64,000 bases of DNA from Adiantum capillus-veneris (GCA_014529385.2 CM043968.1:9362648-9426647), one strand, 5' to 3'; positions 1 through 11,863 are shown, numbered from the stretch's first letter. A program made the numbers and translations. The notes: generated from the sequence alone by a model not told the origin.

Positions 1-3000
1 TGCCCCCACAAGAATACATGAAATGAGCCTCCTAGAGCTACCTTGGTCGAAATCCAAGAAGAGGAAGCTCCCCACAAAGGATTTCCTCTATGACATGCTT
101 GGGGAAAGGTAAGAGGACATGATGCTTTTATTCTCTTTGACCCTGGTTCTACTCACCATTTCATATCCACAGAGTTGGCCACCAAGCTGGCATTCAATCC
201 TATGAGATGGGAGCTATCCCCCCATCAATGGTGCTTTCAAGGGGCAAGAAGCTTCATTTATTCCCTTCATTGAGAAATTGAGGCTCCATGTCCAAAGGTA
301 TGTGGACAAAAGAGGACTTCTTTATCTCTCCTCTCAAGCATGAGGATGTAATCCTAGGGGCACCATGGTTTGATCGCATGGCTGCCAATGTTAAATTCCC
401 TAAAAGACAAATCTACTTTAGGTTCAGGGAAAAAGATATGTACATAGATGCTAAGGAGTTGGGTAACACCATACCCATTGCACATACGCAAGCTTTCAAT
501 AAGTCAATAAAAAGATCTATTTTCATGTACATGATTTTTGTTAAAGATTCTCAAAATGAACCTAATGCTTTAGCGAAAGAAAATATAAACAATACAAGGA
601 ATTAGGGTTATCCACTTTTCTCAAGGGATTTAAAGACGTTTTTATTGACGACGACATCCCTTGTGAACTACCTCCTCGACGAGGCAATGATGACCATGCA
701 ATCAAACTTCTTCCAAGAAGTTCACCGCCTAATAAACCTCCTTATAGATTTTCTCAAGATCAACAAGAGGAGATTATGTGGCAAGTGCATGAGTGAGTTG
801 AGAAGGGCATGGTTAGGCCTAGCTCATCTCCATTTTGTTCACCCGTGCTATTAGTGCAAAAGAAAGACGGCACATACCGTATGTGTGTCAACTATAGAGC
901 ACTAAATAGAATCCGTATCAAGAATAGGTTTCCTGTTCCAGGGGTAGAAGACCTATTTGATAAGCTACAAGGGTCAACCTACTTCGGTAGGATTGACCTA
1001 AAAGTGGCTACCATCAAATAAGGATAGTTGATCAAGACATTGCAAAGACTGCATTTCACACTACGTTTGGTCTTTACGAATACATTGTCATGCCTTTTGG
1101 CTTGACCAATGCACCAACCACATTCAACCGCTTGATGGAGAAACTATTCAGGCCTCACTGAACCTTTACTGGAGTGTTCTTTGATTATATAATCATCTAC
1201 TCTAATTCACTGGACGAACACAAGCAACCTCCAGGTAATATTTCAAGTTTTACGAGAGAATAAACTCTATATTAATGAAAAGAAAAGTGAGTTTTTCTTA
1301 CAAGAGATTCAATATTTAGGTCACATTATCTCTCAAGATGGCATCCAAATGGATCCATCAAAGCTAGAGGTAATAAAAGGATAGCCTAATCCAAGGAATC
1401 TACATGAACTAAGAAGCTTTATAGGTATGTGTGCATAATATAGACGCTTCATAACAAAGTTCTCACAAATCACGGGACCATTACATGACCTAGCAAAGAA
1501 AAATGCTAGGTGTACATGGTCTGCCAAGGAGAACAATGCTTTCAAAATCCTTAAAGAAAAGCTTATCTCTCAACCTCTGCTTACACTGCCGGGTCTCTCA
1601 AAGCCATTTGAGGTCCAATCTGACGCTTGTGGTGATTGCTTTGGAGCTGTTTTGCTCCAAGAAGGGCATGCCATAGCCTATGAAAGACGAAGGCTTGACC
1701 CTGTTGAGCAAGCTCTAGGAATATATGAAAAGGAAATCCTTGCAGATCTACATGCCTTAGACTCGTGGAAGCACTATTTATTGGGGACTCCTTTCATTCT
1801 GCGGACGGATCACCAAAGCCTTAAGTACTTCATGACGCAGACCAAGCTATCCAACAAACAAATGAGGTAGGCAAATTTCCTTTGAAATTTCATTTTCATA
1901 TTGCTGACATTGCTGGCAAGCATAATCAAGTAGCCAATGCACTCTCAATACGGCCGAGAGTGAATGTGGTTTCCAAACTCATGTTGGTCTATCTGCTATG
2001 ATAGATGAGTACGCTATTGATTTTGATTTTAGAGATGTGATTTCAGCCCTTGCACTAGGGAAGAAAGAGGAACCATTTACCTTACAAGATGGTTATCTTC
2101 TCTATGGCAGTAGACTATGCGTTACTAACTCACTACATGAGAAAGTAATGTATGAATCTCATGTCCTCCTTATGCGGGGCATAGAGGAATTTAGTCTACC
2201 CTAAAAGGGATTGAAACATATTTCTATTAGCCTGCCATGAAAGCAAACATACAAGAGTATGTTTCTAATAAATGTGTCATATGCCAAAAGAAGAAGTTTG
2301 ATAGAGGGAAGCAACCTAGATTTCTTCAACCTTTGCCAATCCCCAATTCACCATGGGAAAGCATATCCATGGATTTTATCTTTGGATTGCCTATGTCTAT
2401 CCATGGGAATACGGGAATATGGATGAAAGTAGATAGCTTCAGCAAACAAGCTCATTTTATACCTGTCAAAAACACTATCAAAGCCCATCAAATGGAAACC
2501 CTCTTCATATAAAAAATCTTCAAGTACCATGGCTTGCCAATGTCCATAGTGTCGAATAGAGATCCTAGAATGACCAATAATTTTTGGAAGGGTCTCTTTG
2601 AGAATTTAGGGACAAGGCTAAATTTCTCTTCGGTCTATCACCTGCAAACGGATGGCCAAAGTGAAATAGCTAACCTAACAATTCTTGATCTACTAAAAGC
2701 CTACGTAACAGAAGTAGATCAAAGGTCCCAATGGGAGAAGTACTTACCCTTAGTGTAGTATGCCTACAATAATACTGTACATATCTCCACGAGAACCTTT
2801 CGAGGTAATTGAGTGAAGATCTAAAAGTCCCCTGCTACTTAAGGTACACGTGAAGATCTTCGCTGTAGATGAGTATAGTCGAGACCTACAAGAATCTTTC
2901 CAAAAGATTAAGGATGCTATCTCTATGTCACAGCAAAGGCAAAAGGCCACTCCTCATAAGCACAGAAGAGCCCAAGCCTTGAAAGAAAATGAGTGGGTCT

Positions 3001-3150
3001 TGCTTAAATTCCCCAAGGCTCGATTAAGGCATACGATAGGCAAGAATCCTATGGGACACCAAAAGTACTATGCTAAGTTAGCAAAAAGGTACTATGGTCC
3101 CTTCCAGACTCTTAGACCAATCAATGAAATGGCCTATCAACTCAAGTTGC
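1..3150 (+). pseudogene. gag-pol pseudogene: protease, RT, RNase H, integrase
   Basis: Protease: an Asp-Pro-Gly-Ser-Thr active-site stretch lies near 140-155, and the PWFDRMAAN segment near 362-390. RT: the stretch from MVRPSSSPFCSPVLLVQKKD near 809 to the family's FFDD site near 1180, where the second Asp has become Tyr, so the catalytic pair is lost. RNase H: 1560-1960, including a TDHQSLKYF-type block near 1806. Integrase: zinc-binding H/C region near 2200-2290, core SMDF near 2370, SNRDP near 2550 and TDGQSEIAN near 2650. TAG or TGA codons interrupt several domains (near 603, 1019, 1160, 1383, 2204 and 2756). The order PR-RT-RH-INT defines Ty3/gypsy. It is a dead copy. Confidence 0.88.
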
Positions 3151-3848
3151 TGATGTGTGAAGTAAAGAAGACTCTCTCTCATTCTCAAGCTTTAATGGAA
3201 AGCTCATCATCTACTCCAAGCTTGTGAGAAGGGAGGCCTACACCAACAAATCTTGGCTTTCTGATGCAAATCCAACCAAGATCCAAGCTCTAATGCATGC
3301 TCATTGCATCTACCATGATAATTTCTAAGCTATGCTAAGATATTATGAGTGATTATGTGAGGAGATATAATTATTTCTCGTAAGAATGCTCCTTCTTCCT
3401 TTCAATCTACTCTCATACCCTGCTAGCTCTCACCATCTTCGAAGGTGTGTGAGGTCTTGGGTCTGAGACCGTGAGGGAATTGATGTTGTGTTTTATAAGT
3501 GTGAGCTCGGTGCTTGAAGCTTCCATCTTCATTGCACTAGCAAGTTATTGAAGGAACACAAAGTATTGTATTGTAAAATGTCTCCCTTGATGGGGGAAAC
3601 CTATAATACAAAGCCTTTGGATGGGGGACCGGATCCATGCAAATCTGGTTCTCAACTATTGTCAATAGCTTAATTTCTCTCTCTTTTTGAAGTATTGTTC
3701 ATGCCTATCTAACTACGTTTTATGTTTTTGTTACTCTCTCCATCCAAGCATTCTTGCTATGCTCATTAGGAATCTATTCTAATGAAATGCTCACTATGTC
3801 CATGTTATTTTCCGCTACACACAAGTTACTAGACCATTAAATGTTACA
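3151..3848 (+). repeat. Partial LTR (3' ~700 bp) of element 1
   Basis: Matches the reverse complement of about 37610-38320, the 3' half of element B's LTR. It ends in a TGTTACA-type terminus at 3848, as the related LTRs end in ...ACA. It also resembles 17880-18526. It sits directly after integrase code, so U3 and the polypurine tract are deleted. It contains the family's block rich in AATACAAAGCC and GGGGGACCGG. Confidence 0.8.
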
Positions 3849-3926
3849 TGAGACATGAGCCACAATCAGCTAGATGGATCAGTTTCTAACTTATTCTCCA
3901 TAAATACAAATGAAAAATTGTTATTA

Positions 3927-4245
3927 AATATAATATCTAACTAACCCAAATGATTTTCTCATATTGAACTTATCATTTAATGTAGGAGAATAAATGGGAA
4001 CAAGAGTTAGAATATAGACATGTGCTTATGGATCTATCTCAACATGAGACCAAAGTCAATGGGTTCAAATGGGAGATGGTTTGTCAAAGAGAAATGCTAG
4101 CTAGTGGAGCTTGAAAGACCTCAGGGTTATCTTCATTAAAGACCGTCAAAGGTTAGTGTTAAAAGTCCTTAAACCTAGGACCTTAGGTTAAGCTAGGTTC
4201 ATGATTTACGTGCTAATAATTAAGGTTCTTGTCATGCCTGATAGC
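3927..4245 (+). repeat. Partial LTR (5' ~320 bp), same type as 16709-18526
   Basis: The stretch from ATATAATATCTAACTAACCC to the phrase near 4235 is nearly the same as 16716-17033, including the ATGAGACC and AGTCCTTA blocks. It is closer to that LTR than to A1's (56063). It breaks off at 4245 into unrelated DNA. It may be what remains of the missing 5' LTR of the element at 13180-18526, with 4246-13179 lying between; that link is inference. The preceding 3849-3926 shows nothing I recognise. Confidence 0.75.
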
Positions 4246-4779
4246 ACCAAGGCTATCAGCACTATCACTGGCCTCTACAGAATTCTCCTCAACTACATGC
4301 TCTCTTCCTTCTCTTCCCACATTGTCGGTCAGCCAAGGGGCCTTGCGTGACCCATGTGGAGCCAATATTTGGGTCTTTCTTTGAGGCCAATTTTTTTGTT
4401 GTGTTTGGAGAGAGTGCATCCTCTATCACAATGGATTTTTTTTGTGAAGCATTATGCTCCACTATTAAATTAAAAAATGAAGGTTACCGTGCCCATGTCG
4501 TATTTCATGGCAAAGGCAAAATCTACATAGTATGATACCTATGTAAAGCACTTTCTCTTCAAGTGGGTACACCTTATCCGGGTAATCCAGCCACCAAGGA
4601 CACATTTTTCACACTCCCTTTGGCCACAAGTCATCTATCCACGCGTCTGGATATAAGCCTGTCTCCTCTCTCTCAGACATGCACCATACATCACTAGAGT
4701 TCTCGGGAATGGGGAAGACTAGAGCATCTCTCCACCATCTACAAGACAAAAAATAATGTTTTGTGCCACCATGACAAGA
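4246..4779. other. No recognisable gene
   Basis: There are short open frames on both strands (for example 4213-4419 on - and 4347-4535 on +), but no family motif and no sign of selection visible by eye. It lies just downstream, in transcript sense, of the minus-strand multi-exon remnant, so some of it could be that gene's 3' untranslated region. Confidence 0.4.
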
Positions 4780-5624
4780 TTAGTGTAACCTACAAAACAT
4801 ACGTAATGTGTCTAGCAAAGATCTCCAGCCTGTAGAACATGCGTCGTGCCATGCAAGCGAAGTGGGGCTGCTCTTAGAAATCTTGTGTGGACTTGATCCA
4901 TGCACTCCACTTATTGAAGGATTTGTCAAAGTGATTCCATCTGTAATTTTGCAATGTGTGTGCAAGTGTGCAACCATGCATTTCTTCAACCTTCTTGTGC
5001 AGGTCTGCCACATGTTGATTCTCTCCCTCCATTTTCTCGACCATCTCAAGCACTCTCCTGCAACAAATAATAGGACACAAGTTAGATCACCAACATACTG
5101 ATTTGAGGACATAATCACTTGATCCACTTTTCCAATTTCCACCAAAACACATGATAGTAAAGCCATTGGATCCATGCCTTCTCCGTCAACCCTATGCCAT
5201 TCTCTTTCAAGGCTACATCACCACCTTGGAGCAAGTCGATTAAGCGGCACTTCCTAGCATAGGAAAAGGGAGTCTTTTTTTTCGTTGATACATAATCAAA
5301 AGAGAAAGATATCAAAATACATACACATTTACTTACTCGTGGGCTAATGCGTGCTCGGGAAATCTCTGACACTCTAGATGATGTCATATTGGTTGTCTTC
5401 TCGCCCCAGTCTGTAAATGATATACATTTTTGAAAAAAGTTATTTCCATTTTTTGGATTTGCAATTGTTGCTATCTTAAGCCCTTTGTGTGTGAAATACT
5501 GCTCTGTTTGAGATAGCACCAAAACGATACTTTGCTCGTATGCGTCTGGTGCCAAGTCGTAGTCGAAGCTCCCTTTTGATGGCAGCCCTTCAATTTTATT
5601 ATTGTACATAGCATCGAACTCTTC

Positions 5625-5790
5625 CTATCATTTGCAAAGGACACAATCAAAACATATATAATAAGAAATCATAATCAAATCACATGCTCATTTAGCAATG
5701 ATTTCAAGCATACCTTCCAAATGAGTTAACATATATAATAAGAAATCATAATCAAATCACATGCTCGTTTAGCGATGCTTTCAAGCATAC
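5625..5790 (-). other. Probable spliceosomal intron
   Basis: On the minus strand, donor GTATGC starts at 5790 and acceptor ATAG ends at 5625. Splicing joins two protein-like blocks in one frame. A 77 bp tandem duplication (5651-5727 and 5728-5804) covers the exon/intron border, so a second copy of the donor sequence lies inside the intron. Confidence 0.5.
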
Positions 5791-5804
5791 CTTCCAAATT
5801 ATTT
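5651..5804. repeat. 77 bp tandem duplication, two contiguous copies
   Basis: AACATATATAATAAGAAATC starts at 5651 and again at 5728. The two 77 bp units differ at only a few bases (for example near 5690/5767 and 5696/5773). Each unit carries the CTTCCAAAT/GCATAC border that acts as a splice donor on the minus strand. Confidence 0.9.
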
Positions 5805-6674
5805 GAGCAAGGATAGTCATTGGCAAGTTTAGCCACTTTGATTTATTTGGACCCCTAAAGTTCAAAGCCCTCTCTGCTGCCAGTTGCACTCTTTCCGGAA
5901 ATTTTTGCAGGAGTGAAGCTGGGTCCACCTGCCCTAGCTTTCTCATCATGAATATATCATGCACAGTGGTGTGGGAGGGAATGAAACCCTTGTGGATGTG
6001 TTTAACACTCGGATGTAATACACATTGTTGAAAACAATAAGATGCATTTACATTCACAAGAAAAACTTGGATTTATGTGTTTATCATTTCCAAAACCAAT
6101 AAGAACTATGTTGTTTCATGGGGTTGAAAATCCACAAGCATGCAGTCCACCCATAGTGCCTCCTCAATGGGGATGTCGTTCTTGTTCATCCGTCGCATCC
6201 ATGCCTCCAATCTATGATTTTCATCCCAAACCACAAAGCACCTCTCGGTCATGTGACTAAGCTCGGGGCTTAGACGAAGCTCCTCGTCCGGGTCATATGA
6301 CATTGCAAGATCTCTCAAAGTGTGACCACAATGAGAGGATTTCTTATGATCATCCCCAAGAATCCACTTACTTACAATAAATCTTGCCATGGTTGGTTGA
6401 TAGATTTTATTTGCAATGGAGAGTTGCAAATCCACCACATGGTCGTCATGCGTGCGGATGGCGGGGTTCAAAAGAAGTCAACATAGAGGTAAGCATGGAA
6501 GTTTGCCATCATAGGAGCTCTATGAGAATCTACCCAAGTCAAAGAAATATGCTTATTGATCAAATTTCCAAACGCTTCATTTCCTATGTCTTCTATTGTG
6601 GTAGCAGTTTCCACATGATGGCTCAATTCTCCACTTGATTGTGTTGTTCCACCCACATCGATTACGATGGACAC

Positions 6675-7204
6675 AATCCGATCTAGAGAGTTTATGGCTT
6701 GAGATTGTTTGTTCTCTTGAGTGCATGCAGAGAGACTTCTTGTAACATAGTAGCATAAACTTCATCCATGACACCATTGTTTTTTGATTGATTTCTTGTC
6801 CTCATAGTTTAGCTAAATAAATAGAGAGAAATAGACAAAGTTATGGCTTATGAGAAATTGAGAACTTCAAAGAGGAAAAGAGATGAAAATTTAAGAGCTT
6901 GAGAGAAAGAAAGTGAGATCAATTGAAAGCTTGATAGAGAAATGAGTTTCAAATAGAGAAGTAGAGATGGAGAGAAATAGAGAAAGTTATGGTTTATGAG
7001 AAAACGAGAACTTGAAATAGGAAGAGATGAAAAGGTGAGATGAAAAGGTGAGATGAAAAGGTGAGAGTTTGAGTGAAAACTTAACAAAGAAATGAGTTTA
7101 AGATAGAGAAGAAAATATGAACTCAATAGAGAATGATATGAAAAAGAACTGTTTGAAGCTCTTTATAAAGTTCGTAAATAAAAAATATATCCATTTTAAA
7201 TTTT
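6675..7204. repeat. Purine-rich direct repeats, no gene
   Basis: A block starting near 6821 (GAGAGAAATAGACAAAGTTATGG) recurs near 6971 (GAGAGAAATAGAGAAAGTTATGG), each followed by similar GAGAACTT and GAGATGAAAA text, giving an imperfect direct repeat of about 130 bp. Within the second copy GATGAAAAGGTGA repeats about three times (7026-7065). Open frames here are low-complexity. Confidence 0.7.
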
Positions 7205-7418
7205 TTAAAGGAAATATAATAATACATGTGTGTGTGCGTGCAATGTGTGTGTGTGTGTGTGATGGATCCGCATATATGTGTGTGTGTGTGAGTGTTTGCA
7301 CACGTGGTGTGTGATGCACGCATGGATGTGTGTGTGTGTGTGGCAAGTGTACATACACACATACACCCGTGAGGGTGTGTGTGTGTGTGGCAAGCGTGCA
7401 TGCACACACACACCCCCG

Positions 7419-7451
<33 letters not shown>

Positions 7452-7534
7452 CACATCACACATCACACACACACACACACAGACCCCGTGCGGGTGTGTG
7501 TGTGTGTGTGTGTGTGGTGAGGTGTGTGTGTGGT

Positions 7535-7574
<40 letters not shown>
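7535..7574 (+). repeat. Homopolymer run of 40 G
   Basis: Forty consecutive G follow a TG/GGTG tract inside the left arm of the palindrome. The right arm has only short C runs at the matching place. The length may be affected by sequencing or assembly error. Confidence 0.9.
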
Positions 7575-7576
<2 letters not shown>

Positions 7577-8149
7577 ATGCGTGGACCACACGTTGCCACG
7601 TGATGGCCGCATCGCCCAGCGGCCAAGTGGTAGACCATGTTGCCACAAGGTGGCCACGTGGGCTGCCTCGTGGCTACGTTGCATTCCACATGTACCATCG
7701 GCTGTCGACGATACACATGGCATGCCACGATGGCCGCCGTGCTGCCACATCAACGGTGCGGCGGCCAGGTGGCATGCCATGTATATTGGTGCTAGGCGGC
7801 GGTACACATGGTGCAACACATGGCCCCAAAAAAGTGAGGACGTGTTGCACCACATGTACCACCGCCCAACGGCAATACACATGGCGTGCCATCTAGCCAC
7901 CACGTCACCTCATCGGTAGCGCTGCAACCATCATGGCATGCCACGTGTATCGACGGTTGACGACAGTACACGTGGCATGCAACGTGGCTACAAGGCGGCT
8001 TGCGTGGTCGTCCCATGGCCACGTGGTCTACCACAGACCACTGGGTCCTTGGCGCATGGGCCACGCGGGGCCACGTGGGGCCACACGCCACCGTGTGGTA
8101 GCATGTGGCCCACGTATGCCACCCCCCCTCCCACACAGACACACACATC

Positions 8150-8150
<1 letters not shown>

Positions 8151-8205
<55 letters not shown>

Positions 8206-8235
8206 ACACCGAGTGTGGTGTGAGTGTGTGTGTGT

Positions 8236-8268
<33 letters not shown>

Positions 8269-8375
8269 CAAGTGTGTGTGTGTGCACGCGTGCTTGCCAT
8301 GCACACACATAGTTCTCTAGTTCAAAAACACACACACACATATATTCGCGTGCGCGCACACACACACACACACAA
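8151..8375. repeat. (TG)n and (CA)n microsatellites of the right arm
   Basis: There is (TG)n at ~8151-8203, then TGAGTGTGTGTG, (CA)n at ~8236-8266, and further CA tracts to ~8375, with a short alternating GCGTGCGCGCAC stretch near 8348. Confidence 0.9.
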
Positions 8376-8385
8376 ATATTAAACG

Positions 8386-8671
8386 AGTCTATATATTTTT
8401 AATGAATATTTTGTATATTATTTATTTTCAATATTTTGTTCTAAGATAAATTTGTTAAAATATTTTAAATTTAAATTTATAATGGTTATATTATTGGACA
8501 CGAGTATATAAACTATTTGTTAGTTGTTATAGTGAGGTCTTATGCTTATTTAATTATTTAGCTTATTATTATGGCTTGTTCTTTATTGTTTCTTGATAAA
8601 GAGCTTTCTTATCCTTTTTACAATGGTGAATTTATAATAATTGAATCTTTCTTTTAGAAATAATTTATAAA
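8386..8671. other. AT-rich, no recognisable feature
   Basis: Very AT-rich DNA with no coding or repeat signal that I can name. It lies between the palindrome and the transposase-like remnant and could contain that unit's promoter. Confidence 0.5.
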
Positions 8672-9718
8672 ATGCAATTTACAGCTTTAGATGCAGTGAT
8701 CAAAGTTGGTGATATTGAGATGACTTTGCCTCTTGAAAGGACGCTCAACAATTTTGGTGAAATCATCTATGTACTGGATGAACAGCTTTCATGTAAATAC
8801 AAAGTCAACGTGTCCTATCAAGCACAATATGCAGGCTCACTTAGCACAACTCCCATTGCCATTGTGGATAGTCTGCCAGAGGTGCACTTTGCTCAAAAGG
8901 AGATGGTAGATCTTTGCACCCCACCTCAAGTTTTGCTTCAAAATAGCTTCAAAAGGAGTACAAGACAAAACCTTTTGTAGGCCGAAAACACGGGTACATT
9001 GACAAAGCTTTTATTGCAAATACAACAAGTGGAATTGCAAATACAGCATGTGGAACACGTTACAGAGATTCCAAGGGCTTACAATGGTGATCTTGTTTCT
9101 AGAATTTCCACCTACCATGGGGAGGTTGCACCATATGGATGCAATGGAGCATAAGTATGATCCTCATTTGTGGTCGAAGCCACAAATATCCAATATAGTT
9201 TTCCCGAGTGTAGTGCATCTTAGTCATTGCCTAGGATCTCTGAAGTGCATGAATGAACAATGTGTCTGCTTGGTTGATTATCATATTCCCAATACAATTC
9301 ATTTCAAAGGGTACATACAAAAGACACCCGCACCCAGACAATATTGTAAGATTGGAGAATAAGAGCCCTACATGCCACTTTTGTAAGGCAATTGCTTTCT
9401 GTACTGCAACATGTGATTGTGTAGTATACTATGTCATTCCATCAGATGAGACGACCACCAGAGTCATGATTCATCGTGGCACACATAGACACGATGTGCG
9501 CAGCGGCGCATCCAAAACACTAACGGACAACACCAAGGTGGTGGTGCAAAGGATTTTGACCGTTGATCCACATGCAGGAGCCAAGAAGGTTCTATGTGTT
9601 TGATAAAAGCAATTATAACCACAAATTTTCTTCACAACAACACCAACGAGGGAATTTTAGGTGAGCAACAACTATTTGTAATCGCTAGGGAGTTGGGACC
9701 ATTGGTGCAAGATAATTG

Positions 9719-9801
9719 GTATGTGCATTTTTGAGATTCTTATTTCAATGCAAAAATCTATGCTGAATTATTTTTTCTCTGAACACTATGAATGTTGCTA
9801 G
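9719..9801 (+). other. Probable intron in the transposase remnant
   Basis: Donor TTG|GTATGTGC at 9718/9719 and acceptor TTGCTAG|G at 9801/9802, after a T-rich stretch, 83 bp. Joining the sides keeps one frame from ILGEQQLFVIARELG to the block ending FFHGSKFPG, apart from one TGA at 9806-9808 that is one C-to-T change from CGA. Confidence 0.55.
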
Positions 9802-11863
9802 GTCTTGAAGGTCAATATCTAGTTTACATAGAGGTGGTGACAAAGAATCTTTTGTCATTGATGCACTCCTAAAGCTAAAGCGAGACTGCACATATGACTT
9901 TTTCCATGGAAGCAAGTTTCCTGGTCAAGGTACGGTGGGAGAGAAGTGTTATGTCTTCAAAATGTCCACAATTATGTCCACAATTGGTCCAGCATCTGAT
10001 GTGGACCTGGTGAACCGAATGAGACAAGACGGGGATGGCGATCTTCGACGTGCGTGGATCCAGTTTGATCACACTAGATGTGTGAACGATTGGGTGACTA
10101 TGGACTATCATATCTATGATCCAAGGTACTTGGTGCACCTTGACAACAATGTGGGTTGCCTTTGACTCCCTCTCTAAAAATTTGTTTACACATGCAAGAC
10201 CTTTTGACTATTGCAACTTGTGAAATGAAAGAGGAAGACATGGAGACGCAATGTCTGTTTTGGGAGTGCCTCAGTGATGTAATGCTATCATGTGGGTGTG
10301 AAAGAGATACTTTCTTTTGCTTCATGGTGGACGAAGCTCAAGCAAATTGAAATGCAATTTGAATTGTTTTCTACTGGTGGCGACAAGAATAATCCAATGA
10401 GTGGTCGAGAGCGTTCTTGGCTTTTCCATTGGAAGCAAATCTTGAATCAACAAACAACAAAGTATGTGATGCAGGCTTCTCAACACATGCAAAAAGAAAT
10501 GTGTGAGAAGTGGAGGCAAGCACCAACAAAAGAGACTGCAACAGTAGAGGCTCGTTTGATACGCCAATGGTGGCATAACGGTCATTGCATAGACTGTAAC
10601 ATTCCATACATGGATTCATGGCTTAGTTGGTGGGAAATTCGTATTGCACATTGGGGTGGCATTATGATGTGCGTAGAAAGAAGCTCTGATAGACCAAACA
10701 CTCCACACACAAACCTCGCCGAGAGCAGGCATGGAAACTGGCTACTAGGGGAGGCTTTTTGTAAATGCATTTCAATATATGATGCATATACAACCGACCT
10801 AGAAAATTCCATCTTATAGAGCACAAAGACCATTTCATACATCCATGGAAAACACATTGGGAAGGGTCCATTGATATAGAAGCTTGCGAAGTGCCATGAA
10901 AAACATCCCAGTCAAGTAATAAGAGCAGTGAATGAGGCTATCAAGGGCACTACAATGTATAAAAAACCGCCTCCATTCACAAGAGATAAGGAGACATCAA
11001 GGCAAAAATGCAGGACAAATGAGGTTATCATTGTGGAAGGTGATGCATCACATATGCCTAAATACAACTCGGCACCAAAGATTGCAAGAAGTGTGGAAGA
11101 CCCCGTAAGATCAACTTTGCACAAGAAGGGATGTCACAAACTCCAAAATGAAGTATAGGTTTGGGTGGGCAGTATGTAATGGAACGCAAGGTCAATGAGT
11201 CAATGAGGCAATGCGGTCCATATGACAAACGCCACAAGGTAGTAGATTCACATGTAGCAGCACACCAAGAGGAGGACAAAGGTGTGGAAGCAAGATTGCA
11301 GGTTCAAGCCTTGGTATACCGGCCCCATCTTTTGAAGGATATCAAAAGCATCCAAATGGTGTGGTGCGCTTGTGGTTTTGGTTTTGTTTGGATCATGTCT
11401 TGCATTGTTGCCACATCATAGACCACCGAACATTGAGCCGCAGCCTTAACATCCACCACACATTTGGCCCGTGTATGTGGGCACCAACCTATCTGAGGAT
11501 GAGGTGCAAATATTGCATGAAGGGGGTTATCAAGTGGAGATCAGGAAAGAAGGAATATCTTCTGTAACGCCGATTGTTCCTGCACAAAATATAAGCAATT
11601 CTCCTTTCAAGTCAAAAGATACATTCACTCCTCAAGGTAGTGCACAAGCCACAATGCGAGATGGTGTGTGTGTACGGTATCAGACTTTTATTTTTGAGGA
11701 CACTACTGAGGATGCTGCTCACAAGATCATTCTAGTGTTAGCACTGAGAGCTAAGGTCGTAGAAGAGATATGTGGGACATATGATGTTCATGAGGTCTTC
11801 AAAGTAGAGACCAAAAGTGAAGATGGTCATGTCGGGTTGTACGATGTTTGTATTTGCAACCAA

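Larger units (their letters stand above)
1..3848 (+). mobile_element. Decayed Ty3/gypsy element 1, 5' end outside window
   Basis: Seen: the DNA aligns by eye, in order, with the pol region of the near-intact element at 58009-62791. It starts just after the Gag zinc knuckle and passes through protease, RT, RNase H and integrase, then joins an LTR fragment. Many stops and indels break every frame. The LTR part resembles element B's LTR (37610-39220, reversed) more than A1's, so element 1 is nearer B. The last ~150 codons of integrase, the polypurine tract and the first part of the 3' LTR are missing because integrase DNA near 3150 runs straight into LTR sequence. The left end lies outside the window. 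It cannot encode working products. Confidence 0.9.
4780..6674 (-). pseudogene. Multi-exon gene remnant, unknown function
   Basis: I do not recognise the family. Read on the minus strand, protein-like blocks follow each other: ~6674-6468, 6471-6106, 6057-5791, 5624-5337, 5250-5115 and 5057-4874. The second block has a DENHRLEAW stretch that recalls the DGNHR signature of ParB/sulfiredoxin-like folds; this is a weak resemblance only. The last block (VEKMEGENQHVADLHKKVEE) looks coiled-coil. Introns fit: 5790-5625 has donor AAG|GTATGC and acceptor ATAG|GAAG and restores the frame (..IIWK + EEFDAMYNN..). 5336 to ~5250 has donor CGA|GTAAGT. A third possible intron (5098-5058) is only 41 bp and doubtful. 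No frame stays open from end to end (TAG near 6104, TGA near 5115), so it is probably decayed or transposon-borne. It might instead be a real gene with exons I have not resolved. Confidence 0.45.
7205..8385. repeat. Large imperfect palindrome (foldback) of TG/CA repeats with GC-rich core
   Basis: The centre is near 7830: GTGCAACAC at 7811-7819 faces GTGTTGCAC at 7842-7850. Going outward, left-arm blocks recur as reverse complements on the right: the TACACATGGTGCAAC region; TACACATGGCATGCCA (~7712 against ~7960); GTGGTAGACCA (7628) against TGGTCTACCAC (~8024); the G-run (7535-7574) against a shorter C-run (~8121-8132); GGCAAGCGTGCATGC (~7389) against GCACGCGTGCTTGCC (~8284). TG tracts in the left arm mirror CA tracts in the right. 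Arms are ~600 and ~550 bp and diverged. Open frames in it come from the repeats and should not be called as genes. Confidence 0.85.

Noticed and set aside
7098-8371. Many overlapping open frames of 60-190 codons on both strands
   Set aside because: They consist of Cys-Val, His-Thr and Gly or Pro runs from TG/CA repeats and the G-run, and of the two arms of a palindrome. No real protein is supported.
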